A DNA stretch of 15,942 bases from Allosphingosinicella sp. (GTDB taxonomy: Bacteria; Pseudomonadota; Alphaproteobacteria; Sphingomonadales; Sphingomonadaceae). Positions 1 through 6,300 of this stretch are shown here, piece by piece. A program made the translations under genes and the position numbers. The stretch is taken from contig JASLBD010000248.1 of the NCBI GenBank assembly GCA_030146745.1, positions 1 to 15,942 on the forward strand, written 5' to 3'. Position 1 is the stretch's first letter. Every line of letters begins with the position of its first letter. Below the pieces are notes generated by a model that was not told the DNA's origin, did no database searches, and worked only from the letters and a program-made list of their open reading frames with translations.

Positions 1-72
1 ACGACCAACACCATGACCACCGACACCACGATGAACACCGGCACGGGCACTGGCAACACCACCGGCATGTAA
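1..72 (+). CDS. C-terminal end of a Thr/Asn/Gly-rich protein (partial)
   Basis: Frame 1 is open from the window edge to a TAA at 70-72 and encodes about 23 residues made almost only of Thr, Asn, Gly, Met and Asp, with repeated NT/TGT/TTD units. The gene starts outside the window. Such low-complexity Thr/Asn/Gly tails occur on secreted or surface proteins, but nothing here identifies the family. The terminator-like hairpin 27 bases after the stop supports a real gene end. No function is assigned. Confidence 0.5.
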   Translation, partial: TTNTMTTDTTMNTGTGTGNTTGM

Positions 73-99
73 TCGACGGTTCGAGGTTTTTTCAGGAAA

Positions 100-134
100 G
101 GGCCGTCCGGGCGACCGGGCGGCCCTATTGTTGT
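100..134 (+). terminator. Rho-independent terminator-like hairpin
   Basis: An 11-bp stem (100-110 with 115-125, one G-T wobble) encloses a GCGA tetraloop and is followed by the T-rich stretch TATTGTTGT. It sits just after the stop of the partial gene at 1-72 and fits termination of that transcript. Confidence 0.7.
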
Positions 135-277
135 CAAGCCATCTTTTCATATGGCTGGCAGGCGCTTAGGTATGACGAGCCGTGCCGCACGTAAGACGGA
201 CACGGTCCGTGAAGCTTTATTGCGAGGCGACCCCTGCTAAGCATGGAGCCAGCGTGTCCAGCGCTCGAGGGGATCGA

Positions 278-943
278 ATGGCCATCAGGATGAGGAACGG
301 CTTCACCGCCGCCGCCGCCGTTGCGGCAACGCTTGGCGCCGCTCCGGCGACGGCGCAGCTCTTTCTAAGCCAGCCCGATCTCAGGGCCGCGTCGATCGAG
401 CCGAGCGACCCGCTCGTCGGACTGCCGCTTCAGGGCGCCACCGCGGCCGAACATCGGGCGAACCTCCTGTGGAACCTGCGCGCCGGGCTCAACGTCGCCG
501 CGCTCCAATGCCAATTTTCCGATTACCTGCGCGCGGTGCCCAATTATAACGGCCTGCTCGCCCACCACAGCGTCGAGCTCGCCGCCGCCTACAAGGCGCT
601 CAACAATTATTACAAACGGACCCTCGGCGCGAAGGGGCAGAAGGCGTTCGACGATCATTCGACGATCACCTACAATAATTGGTCGACGCTGCAGGCGCAG
701 ATGATCTTCTGCCAGACCGCGACCAACATCACCAAGACCGCGCTGGCGACCCCGAAAGGCCAGCTCTTCTCCGTCGCCCAGGGACGGATGCGGGAGCTCA
801 GGAACGCCCTCGTTCCCGTCTACGATCCGCGTCCCGCTTATCGTCCGTACCAGATCCGGTTCAGAGAGCTGCCGCCGATGGCCGCGGCCTGCTACAACAA
901 GAAGGGCATATTGCGCCGGAGCTGCGGCGGCACCGCGAAATAG
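278..943 (+). CDS. Secreted four-cysteine protein of unknown function
   Basis: The protein has 221 residues. I chose the ATG at 278, not the upstream in-frame start at 182, because GAGGGG lies just ahead of it and it opens directly into a signal peptide: basic residues 4-6, an Ala-rich hydrophobic stretch 9-20, and a cleavage site of the ATA|Q type near residue 26. The mature part has four cysteines (78, 145, 205, 216), which would allow two disulfides in the periplasm. It is rich in Asn, Tyr and Gln around residues 88-150, with NYNG, LNNYYKR and TYNNW segments. I recognise no domain. It is probably a periplasmic protein of a lineage-specific family; a role cannot be inferred from the neighbours. 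Confidence 0.75.
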   Translation: MAIRMRNGFTAAAAVAATLGAAPATAQLFLSQPDLRAASIEPSDPLVGLPLQGATAAEHRANLLWNLRAGLNVAALQCQFSDYLRAVPNYNGLLAHHSVELAAAYKALNNYYKRTLGAKGQKAFDDHSTITYNNWSTLQAQMIFCQTATNITKTALATPKGQLFSVAQGRMRELRNALVPVYDPRPAYRPYQIRFRELPPMAAACYNKKGILRRSCGGTAK

Positions 944-950
944 CGGCTTT

Positions 951-1034
951 CGTCACCCCCGCGAAAGCAGGGATCCGGCAGCCGTCCCCGCCGATCCGCG
1001 GTCGGCCTCGATTCCCGCTTTCGCGGGAATGACG
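951..1034. repeat. REP/MITE-like inverted repeat
   Basis: Two 25-base arms face each other. The left arm (951-975) begins CGTCACCCCCGCGAAAGC; the right arm (1010-1034), read on the minus strand, begins CGTCATTCCCGCGAAAGC. They differ at three positions. The 34-base centre is GC-rich. This CGTCATTCCCGCGAAAGCGG core is familiar to me as a dispersed intergenic repeat in many proteobacterial genomes. It lies between the convergent ends of the secreted protein gene and queE, so its hairpin could also end both transcripts. Confidence 0.75.
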
Positions 1035-1036
1035 GA

Positions 1037-1663
1037 TTACGGCAATCCGAGCAGCTTGTGCGCCTGCAGGCCCAGGCGCCAGCGCGGGTGCGCCATAACA
1101 TAGGCGATCGCCGCCGAGGTCGAAGCCTCCCGCTCCGGACCGTCGAGCGGCTGGATCAGGAAGTGCCGGAAATCCCAGTCGAGCAGCGCCTCGGGATCGA
1201 TCCCGTCCTGCGGCCAGACCAGCTTGAGCTCGTCGCCCGACCGCTGCACCACTTGCGTGCCCGCCTTCGGGCTGACGCAGATCCAATCGAGCCCGGCCGC
1301 GGCGGGCAGGGTTCCGTTCGTCTCGGCCGCGATCTCGAAGCCGGCCGAGTGGAGCGCCTCGACCAGCGCATCGTTGAGCTGAAGCATCGGCTCGCCCCCG
1401 GTGACGACCACGAGCGGCCGCTCTCCCTCCCCCCAAAGGTCGCCCACCCGCCCGGCCAGCGCCGCCGCATCGTAGCGGCCGCCATTCTCCCCGTCGGTGC
1501 CGACGAAGTCGGTGTCGCAGAAGCGGCATTGCGCTTGCCCCCGGTCCCGCTCGCGCCCGGACCAGAGGTTGCAGCCCGCGAAGCGCAGGAACACGGCGCG
1601 CCGGCCGGCCTGCATGCCCTCGCCCTGCAGGGTGAGGAAAATCTCCTTGACCGCATAGCTCAC
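1037..1663 (-). CDS. queE: 7-carboxy-7-deazaguanine synthase QueE
   Basis: A 208-residue radical SAM enzyme that converts 6-carboxytetrahydropterin to 7-carboxy-7-deazaguanine, the ring-contraction step toward preQ0 and queuosine. The N-terminal segment has the QueE signature [14 protein letters not shown]. The 4Fe-4S cysteines are C31, C46 and C49, spaced CX14CX2C, a spacing known from the Burkholderia-type enzymes in place of the usual CX3CX2C. Thr51 follows, at the position linked to magnesium binding. TGGEP at 88-92 is the SAM-binding glycine motif. The start is a GTG at 1663 overlapping the queC stop by four bases (GTGA), so the two genes are translationally coupled. A longer open frame extends upstream but only as antisense-type sequence over queC. 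Confidence 0.95.
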   Translation of the reverse strand: MSYAVKEIFLTLQGEGMQAGRRAVFLRFAGCNLWSGRERDRGQAQCRFCDTDFVGTDGENGGRYDAAALAGRVGDLWGEGERPLVVVTGGEPMLQLNDALVEALHSAGFEIAAETNGTLPAAAGLDWICVSPKAGTQVVQRSGDELKLVWPQDGIDPEALLDWDFRHFLIQPLDGPEREASTSAAIAYVMAHPRWRLGLQAHKLLGLP

Positions 1664-2364
1664 GGCCGCGCCGAATAAAGCGTGGGATCGGCGAGTCCCG
1701 CGTCCTCGAATCCCTTGGCCCGAAGGCGGCAGCTGTCGCACAGGCCGCAATGGCCGCCGTCCGGCGCCGGATCGTAGCAGGACCAGCTGAGCCCGGCGTC
1801 GAGGCCGAGCCGGGCCGCCTCGCGGACGATATCGGCCTTGGTCATGTTGAGAAGCGGCGTCGCGATGCGGAACGAACCGCCTTCGTCGCCGGCCTTGGTA
1901 GCCAAGGCCGCAAGCCGCTCGAACGCGGCGACGAAATCGGGCCTGCAGTCGGGATAGCCCGAATAGTCGAGGGCATTGACGCCGATGTAGATGTCCGCCG
2001 CCCGCGCCGCTTCGGCCCAGCCCAGCGCCAGCGACAGGAAAATGGTGTTGCGCGCAGGCACGTAGGTGACCGGGATGACGGGGTCCCACTCATCGTCCCC
2101 CGGGCCGGTCTTGGGAACGGCGATGTCGGCGGTCAGCGCGGAACCCCCGAACGCGCGCAGGTCGAGCGGCAGGACCACGTGGCGCTCGGCTCCGAGCTGG
2201 GCGGCGATGCTCGAAGCGGCCTTGAGCTCGATCCGGTGCCGCTGGCCGTAATCGACGGTGAGAGCGAGGATCGAGAAGCCCGCCTCCCGGGCGGTGGCGG
2301 CCGCGACCATGGAATCGAGGCCGCCGGACAGGAGCACGACGGCTTTTGGAGTGGCGGATGACAT
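1660..2364 (-). CDS. queC: 7-cyano-7-deazaguanine synthase QueC
   Basis: A 234-residue ATP-dependent enzyme that converts 7-carboxy-7-deazaguanine to preQ0 in the cytoplasm, the step immediately after QueE. The PP-loop ATP-binding motif SGGLDS is at residues 13-18, followed by VDYGQRH. The C-terminal zinc site is C196 with C206, C209 and C212 (HCGLCDSC). I start it at the ATG at 2364, which gives the usual short lead into the PP-loop; an in-frame ATG at 2409 would add 15 arginine-rich residues with no family support. No Shine-Dalgarno sequence is evident, and a promoter-like pair would place the transcript start at the ATG. It is followed by queE with a 4-base overlap. No queD or queF is visible in this window. 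Confidence 0.95.
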   Translation of the reverse strand: MSSATPKAVVLLSGGLDSMVAAATAREAGFSILALTVDYGQRHRIELKAASSIAAQLGAERHVVLPLDLRAFGGSALTADIAVPKTGPGDDEWDPVIPVTYVPARNTIFLSLALGWAEAARAADIYIGVNALDYSGYPDCRPDFVAAFERLAALATKAGDEGGSFRIATPLLNMTKADIVREAARLGLDAGLSWSCYDPAPDGGHCGLCDSCRLRAKGFEDAGLADPTLYSARP

Positions 2365-2370
2365 GATCGG

Positions 2371-2400
2371 GCGGCTAACCCGCCGGGCCGAGCGCCGCAA
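2371..2400 (-). promoter_or_regulatory. Candidate queCE promoter (leaderless geometry)
   Basis: On the minus strand TTGCGG (2400-2395) is followed by a 17-base spacer and TAGCCG (2377-2372), then 7 bases to the queC ATG at 2364. This would start the mRNA at or beside the start codon, in keeping with the lack of a Shine-Dalgarno sequence. The -10 match is weak. The same layout precedes the ABC permease gene. Confidence 0.35.
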
Positions 2401-2405
2401 GCGGC

Positions 2406-2439
2406 ACAAAAGAACGGGCCGCCCGGTGAAGAGCGGCCC
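2406..2439 (-). terminator. Terminator-like hairpin upstream of queC
   Basis: A perfect 7-bp stem, GGGCCGC with GCGGCCC (2416-2422 and 2433-2439), is followed on the minus strand by GTTCTTTTG. It lies between the gene ending at 2546 and queC, so it probably ends the upstream minus-strand transcript. The gap also holds a perfect 8-bp stem (2471-2478 with 2486-2493) and a doubled AGGCCT palindrome (2445-2458). Confidence 0.5.
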
Positions 2440-2545
2440 AGTTTAGGCCTTGAGGCCTGCTAGGGAGGAAAGCGTGCCCACAATCGGCACGCTGTCTCTT
2501 TACATGGATCAGGGTAAACAAGGGCTTAACGGACGACGCGCAGGG

Positions 2546-2947
2546 TCAGCAGCTCCCGACCTTTCGCGCCTCCGAGCGGTAGGAAAAGGGGCGGCCGTCG
2601 ACCAGTCCCTGGGTGTCGATCCGGGCCAGGCGCGGAGTCTCGATCCGAATGCTGGTATGGCCGTAGCCGCGGCCGGGACAGATGTACTGGACGGTCACTC
2701 CGCCAGCTTCGTCCGCGACGACTTCCTGCGCGCAGCTCACTCCGCCATGTTCGAGCTGTACGAGCGCTCGGGGATTGGCGAGGCAGATCGATCGGGGCTC
2801 GCCCGCGGCGTCGCGCAGCTGCCACCGGCCGCGCTCCAGCTTCGACAGGGCTTCCAGCGCGGGAAATGCGAACGCGGGCGCGGCGACGGCGAGCAAGCCG
2901 GCCAGCCAGAGCGCCCCCCAGCGCAATCGACCCCGCGGATTCGACAT
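2546..2947 (-). CDS. Small secreted protein, possibly DUF3617-like
   Basis: The protein has 133 residues. It begins with a signal peptide: basic residues 5-9, hydrophobic 11-24, and cleavage after AFA at about residue 27. The mature part of about 106 residues has cysteines at 55, 72, 90 and 133 and the pattern G-RWQLRD followed by SICLANP. That resembles the short periplasmic DUF3617 proteins, in which a 'G-W-v' strand leads to a cysteine-bearing segment; this is a resemblance only. A GAGG lies about nine bases ahead of the ATG. hslO ends 59 bases upstream on the same strand, so the two may be cotranscribed. Function unknown. Confidence 0.7.
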   Translation of the reverse strand: MSNPRGRLRWGALWLAGLLAVAAPAFAFPALEALSKLERGRWQLRDAAGEPRSICLANPRALVQLEHGGVSCAQEVVADEAGGVTVQYICPGRGYGHTSIRIETPRLARIDTQGLVDGRPFSYRSEARKVGSC

Positions 2948-3006
2948 AGGCCACTGCCTCTAGCAGGAAAGACCGAAGGAATCGAGATCGGCGCAAATGG
3001 CCGGTC

Positions 3007-3924
3007 TCAATCCTCCAAATCCTTGGACGAGACGGGAAAAACCTTCGAGCAGAACTCACAGTCGACGTTGATCAGGCCGTTCTCGTCGACCATCTCGGCG
3101 CGCTCGGAGGCCGCGAATCGGGCGAGCACCCCTCGCACATGCTCGAAATTGCAGCGGCAGCCCTTCTCGAGCGGGATCGCTTCCAGCACGCGCACCTCCT
3201 CCTCGTGGAACAGGCGCCACAGCGCCTCTCCGAGCGGAAGCGCCGGATCGGTCAGCTCATGGCCCTTGATGGTTTCGGCGAGGATCCGGACATGCTCCCA
3301 TTCGGGATCGTCGAGGCGGGTGTGCAGCCGGTCTCGCCCCTCCTCGCCTTCCGGCAGATGCTGGACGAGGATTCCGCCGGCGACATGGCCGGTATCGTCG
3401 ACCGCGAGCCGGACGACGCTCGGCAGCTGCTCAGATTGGCTGAAATAATTCTGCGCCGCCTCACCGAGCGAGCTGCCCTCCAGCGGAACGATCCCCTGGT
3501 AGCGCTCTTCCGCCAGCGGATGGTCGAAGGTGATTGCGAGATAGCCCTTGCCGAACAGGGCTTCGAGGTCGCGGTGGGTGGGCAGCTCGCCCAGCCGGCC
3601 GGAGTCGAAGCGGACATAGCCCCTCAGCTCGCCGTCCCGATAGTCGACGACGAGCAGATCCACGATCCCGCTTTCCGTCTGCGCCTGGATCGTCAGCTGC
3701 CCTTCCGCCTCCTTGAGCAGCGAGCCGAGCAGGGCTGCGAGCACCAGCGCCTCGGAAAGGGTACGGGCGATCGGCGCGGGATAATCGTGCGCCGACAATA
3801 TCTCGTCGAGCAGGAGCCCGAGCCTGACCAGCCGGCCGCGGGCATTCCGGCCGGGAATGGTGAAGCCGAGCGCCTCGTCGAGATTGGCGGAGCGCGCCTC
3901 GATGTCGAATTGGGGGGGAGTCAT
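3007..3924 (-). CDS. hslO: Redox-regulated chaperone Hsp33
   Basis: A cytoplasmic holdase of 305 residues, the normal length for the family. In its reduced state zinc is held by four cysteines, and oxidation with unfolding activates binding of unfolding proteins. The zinc cysteines are visible near the C-terminus: C256 and C258 (CRC) and C289 and C292 (CEFC). The N-terminal domain shows the family's SEALVLAALLGSLLK helix and a GQLTIQAQ strand. There is no obvious Shine-Dalgarno sequence at the 3924 start; TTGAAC (3959-3954) and TAGCCA (3940-3935) lie upstream but are only 13 bases apart. In many Alphaproteobacteria hslO follows argF in an argD-argF-hslO series; here a plus-strand gene separates it from argD. 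Confidence 0.96.
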   Translation of the reverse strand: MTPPQFDIEARSANLDEALGFTIPGRNARGRLVRLGLLLDEILSAHDYPAPIARTLSEALVLAALLGSLLKEAEGQLTIQAQTESGIVDLLVVDYRDGELRGYVRFDSGRLGELPTHRDLEALFGKGYLAITFDHPLAEERYQGIVPLEGSSLGEAAQNYFSQSEQLPSVVRLAVDDTGHVAGGILVQHLPEGEEGRDRLHTRLDDPEWEHVRILAETIKGHELTDPALPLGEALWRLFHEEEVRVLEAIPLEKGCRCNFEHVRGVLARFAASERAEMVDENGLINVDCEFCSKVFPVSSKDLED

Positions 3925-4065
3925 GGACGGGATGTGGCTAGGCCAGGCGAGGGGTTCAAGTTCTCCGATCTCACCATCGCGAAACGGGACGGATCGGCCG
4001 GTCCGGCTCCTGCCTTGCGGTCGGGAGCCGGCTCATGCATGGTTGCGAAAGCAGGGGAGAGAATC

Positions 4066-4368
4066 ATGCTCATCACGGTCGCGGCGATGCTTCTGGCTCA
4101 AGGGTCGTTGGTAGACCAGATAGCCACCGATCGGGCCCTCAACGACTGCATCAAGCTCGCCAGCGACGACGGACTGCTCAGGCAGGTCAAACCGGAAGCT
4201 TTTCCAGCCCATCTGGAGAAGCTTTGCAGGGCGCAACGCGAAAAATGGGCCGCCGCGAAGAACGCTGCCGACGGAGACGATGCCGATCCGGAAGACACGT
4301 TTTACAAGGGAAGATCGAGGTTCGCCGCCGCCGCCGCCGAATATGCCCGGCGCTATTCGGCGAAGTAG
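4066..4368 (+). CDS. Small, possibly exported protein of unknown function
   Basis: The protein has 100 residues. I chose the ATG at 4066 because AGGGGAGAG lies just ahead of it; the same frame is open far upstream, but only as antisense to hslO. The first 11 residues are hydrophobic and could be a short signal peptide ending near AQG, though without a basic N-region. The rest is charged and predicted helical, with cysteines at 28 and 54 and an acidic stretch (DGDDADPED) at 69-77. A 13-base-loop hairpin (4003-4010 with 4024-4031, 8 bp) lies in its leader region. No family recognised. It lies on the opposite strand to both neighbours, argD and hslO, in the place where argF is often found. Confidence 0.65.
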   Translation: MLITVAAMLLAQGSLVDQIATDRALNDCIKLASDDGLLRQVKPEAFPAHLEKLCRAQREKWAAAKNAADGDDADPEDTFYKGRSRFAAAAAEYARRYSAK

Positions 4369-4432
4369 GGACAGCGCCCAGGCCGTCCTCCTGACGCGCT
4401 TTCAGTCAACCGCCGATCATTATCCGTCCACC

Positions 4433-5620
4433 CTAGGCCGCGTCCGGCACCTGATACCTCCGCGCCGCTTCCGACAATCGCTCGACGAACTCGGTTATAT
4501 GCTCTTCCTCAATCACCAGCGGCGGAAGCACCCGAAGCACGTTGTCGCCGGCGGCGACGGTGAGCAGGCCGTGTTCGCGCAAATAGCCGACGAAGGCGCG
4601 GCTGTCGGACTTCATCTTCACGCCCAGCATCAGCCCGAGGCCGCGAACGCTTTCGAACAGATGGTCGTGATTGGGGATCATCTGCTCGAGCGCTCCGCGC
4701 AGGCGCTCCCCCATGCGGGTCACCCGCTCGAGGAATTCGGGATCGGCCACGACGTCGAGCACAGCCTGGCCGGCTGCCATCGCCAGCGGGTTGCCGCCGT
4801 AGGTGGAGCCGTGGGTGCCGACGACCATCCCCGCCGCCGCTTTCTCGGTGGCGAGGCAGGCGCCCATCGGAAAACCGCCGCCGATCCCTTTGGCGCTCGC
4901 GAGGATGTCGGGCTCGATGCCGTAATGCTCATAGGCGTAGAGCTTGCCGGTGCGCGCCACGCCGCACTGCACCTCGTCGAGGACCAGCATGAGGTCGTTC
5001 TCGTCGCAGATCCGCCTCAGGCCGCGCATGAACTCCGGGCTCGCCGGACGGATGCCGCCCTCGCCCTGCACCGGCTCGACCAGGAAACCGGCGGTATTCT
5101 CGTCGACCGCCGCTTCGGCCGCTTCCAGATCGTCGAACTCGACGACGGTGAAACCGGTCAGGAGCGGCGCGAACCCGTCGCGAAGCTTGGCCTGGTCGGT
5201 GGCGCTGATCGTCGCCATCGTGCGGCCGTGAAAGGCGTTCCTGAAGGTGATGAGGTTGTGCTTCCCGGGCCGCCCGTGATGATGGTGGTAGCGCCTCGCG
5301 GTCTTGATCGCGCACTCCACCGCCTCGGCGCCCGAATTGGTGAAGAAGACCGTGTCGGCGAAGGTCCGCTCGACCAGCCGCTGCGCCAGGGCCTCGCCCT
5401 GGGGCGAGCCGTAGAGGTTGGAGACGTGGATCAGGGTCGCCGCCTGCTCCTGAATCGCCTTCGTCAAATGGGGGTGGCCGTGGCCGAGCAGGTTGACGGC
5501 GATGCCGCTGGCGAAATCGAGATATTTCTCGCCGCCCTCGCCATAGAGATAGACCCCCTCCCCTCGGACCGGCCGCACCGGTGAGCGCGGGTAAACGGGC
5601 ATGAGCGGCGTGATGGCCAT
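4433..5620 (-). CDS. argD: Acetylornithine transaminase ArgD
   Basis: A class-III PLP-dependent aminotransferase of 395 residues that converts N-acetylglutamate semialdehyde to N-acetylornithine in arginine synthesis; homologues often also serve succinyldiaminopimelate in lysine synthesis. Key features are the NSGAEA phosphate-binding turn (95-100), the cofactor aspartate in LDEVQ (D215), and the Schiff-base lysine K244 in ASAKGIGGGFP. THGSTYGGNP is the conserved loop closing the active site. GGAG lies about eight bases before the ATG at 5620. The gene is preceded at short distance by a terminator-like hairpin and a promoter-like pair. A closely related succinylornithine transaminase cannot be excluded from sequence, but the gcrA/hslO context fits argD. 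Confidence 0.93.
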   Translation of the reverse strand: MAITPLMPVYPRSPVRPVRGEGVYLYGEGGEKYLDFASGIAVNLLGHGHPHLTKAIQEQAATLIHVSNLYGSPQGEALAQRLVERTFADTVFFTNSGAEAVECAIKTARRYHHHHGRPGKHNLITFRNAFHGRTMATISATDQAKLRDGFAPLLTGFTVVEFDDLEAAEAAVDENTAGFLVEPVQGEGGIRPASPEFMRGLRRICDENDLMLVLDEVQCGVARTGKLYAYEHYGIEPDILASAKGIGGGFPMGACLATEKAAAGMVVGTHGSTYGGNPLAMAAGQAVLDVVADPEFLERVTRMGERLRGALEQMIPNHDHLFESVRGLGLMLGVKMKSDSRAFVGYLREHGLLTVAAGDNVLRVLPPLVIEEEHITEFVERLSEAARRYQVPDAA

Positions 5621-5644
5621 GAGGGGCTCCGAAGCTGGAAATGC

Positions 5645-5669
5645 AAAAAGGCGACCCTCACGGATCGCC
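5645..5669 (-). terminator. Intrinsic terminator-like hairpin in the argD leader
   Basis: On the minus strand GGCGATCC and GGGTCGCC form an 8-bp stem (one T-G pair) around a GTGA tetraloop, followed by TTTTT at 5649-5645. Only 24 bases separate the T run from the argD start codon. It may end readthrough from the upstream gene, or act as a leader element of argD. Confidence 0.7.
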
Positions 5670-5675
5670 CTCCTC

Positions 5676-5705
5676 CCTCTAGAGAGGGGACGGGCGCCGC
5701 GTCAA
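5676..5705 (-). promoter_or_regulatory. Candidate argD promoter
   Basis: On the minus strand TTGACG (5705-5700, one mismatch to the standard -35) is separated by 18 bases from TAGAGG (5681-5676, a weak -10). The predicted start of transcription falls near 5669, the first base of the terminator-like hairpin. The -35 sits in the loop and edge of a perfect hairpin (5692-5717). Confidence 0.35.
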
Positions 5706-5717
5706 TTCGCGGCGCCC
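5692..5717. terminator. Perfect 10-bp hairpin after the secreted coiled-coil gene
   Basis: GGGCGCCGCG (5692-5701) pairs perfectly with CGCGGCGCCC (5708-5717) around a 6-base loop. It lies 20 bases past the minus-strand stop at 5737. It lacks a T run, so it may be a weak terminator or an mRNA 3'-end stabiliser. Confidence 0.5.
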
Positions 5718-5736
5718 GCCGATTGTGCCTCCAGCC

Positions 5737-6153
5737 TTAGTAGCGGCGGCCGTCGCGGTCGCGGCGCTCGATGCGCAGGCGCTGCTCGAGCCGGTTGACC
5801 TGGACCCTCAGCGCACCGAACTCGCGGCCGCTGATGCCGTTGCGGCTGGCCAGATGGAGCCTGCGCTCGATCTGGTTGGCCTGGCGGCGAAGGCCGGCGG
5901 CTTCGCGCTGCGAGATGATCCGGCGCTGGACCGAACGCTGGATCCCGTTCTCGGCGCGCCTCAGGTCGCGAACCAGCTGGTTGATCGCCTGGCGGGACGG
6001 ACCGCCCCGGTTCCAGGCCACATGGCCGCGATGGCCGCGGTCGGCCTGATAGCCGCGATCTCGGTCGCTGTGGTAGCCGCCATGGTTGGCCGCGGCCGGA
6101 GCGACGCCGACGACGGTGGAAAGCACCAGGGCGGGGATGAGAAACTTGCGCAT
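5737..6153 (-). CDS. Small secreted basic coiled-coil protein with an internal repeat
   Basis: The protein has 138 residues. The ATG at 6153 follows an AAGGAG at good spacing. A signal peptide covers residues 1-22 (MRKF basic start, hydrophobic core, AAA|N cleavage). The mature protein starts with a His/Gly/Arg/Asp-rich stretch (24-52) and continues as a charged helix with coiled-coil character. A 27-residue unit is repeated: IS-RE...LR-Q-N..E-RL at residues 80-99 recurs at 107-126. Arginine content is very high and there is no cysteine. I recognise no named family; similar short secreted basic proteins are common in sphingomonads. Its role is unknown. The gene lies between the ABC permease and argD with hairpins on both sides, so it is probably transcribed alone. 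Confidence 0.75.
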   Translation of the reverse strand: MRKFLIPALVLSTVVGVAPAAANHGGYHSDRDRGYQADRGHRGHVAWNRGGPSRQAINQLVRDLRRAENGIQRSVQRRIISQREAAGLRRQANQIERRLHLASRNGISGREFGALRVQVNRLEQRLRIERRDRDGRRY

Positions 6154-6227
6154 TGTCTTGCTCCTTGGTTGGTAGGGGAGCGTCTACGACTAGGCGAATG
6201 TTACGGCCCTGAACGGCGTCGACAGCA

Positions 6228-6261
6228 TCCGTTCATCTAACAAACGAGTTTTATGAACGGA
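6228..6261. terminator. Perfect 9-bp inverted repeat after the ABC permease
   Basis: TCCGTTCAT (6228-6236) pairs perfectly with ATGAACGGA (6253-6261) around a 16-base loop. It begins 39 bases past the permease stop and upstream of the secreted coiled-coil gene. No clear T run follows. A third copy of the core, TGAACGG, lies at 6210-6216, so an operator role is also possible. Confidence 0.4.
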
Positions 6262-6300
6262 CCTTCGACTCCCATCGCCGGAGGGAGCGACCGCCGAGGA

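Noticed and set aside
1664..2089. N-terminal extension of QueE to a 350-residue protein
   Set aside because: The extension is an off-frame reading of queC; QueE homology begins exactly at the GTG at 1663.
2365..2545. A preQ1 riboswitch ahead of queC
   Set aside because: The gap has several hairpins, but I see none of the A-rich pseudoknot tail or conserved core of known preQ1 riboswitches, and the hairpins fit a terminator for the upstream gene.
3139..4065. N-terminal extension of the 100-residue protein to 409 residues
   Set aside because: It is antisense to hslO; the ribosome-binding site supports the ATG at 4066.
4280..5584. A 434-residue plus-strand open frame over argD
   Set aside because: It is antisense to a clear argD, rich in Arg/Asp/His in the pattern of reverse-complement high-GC coding sequence, and has no domain.
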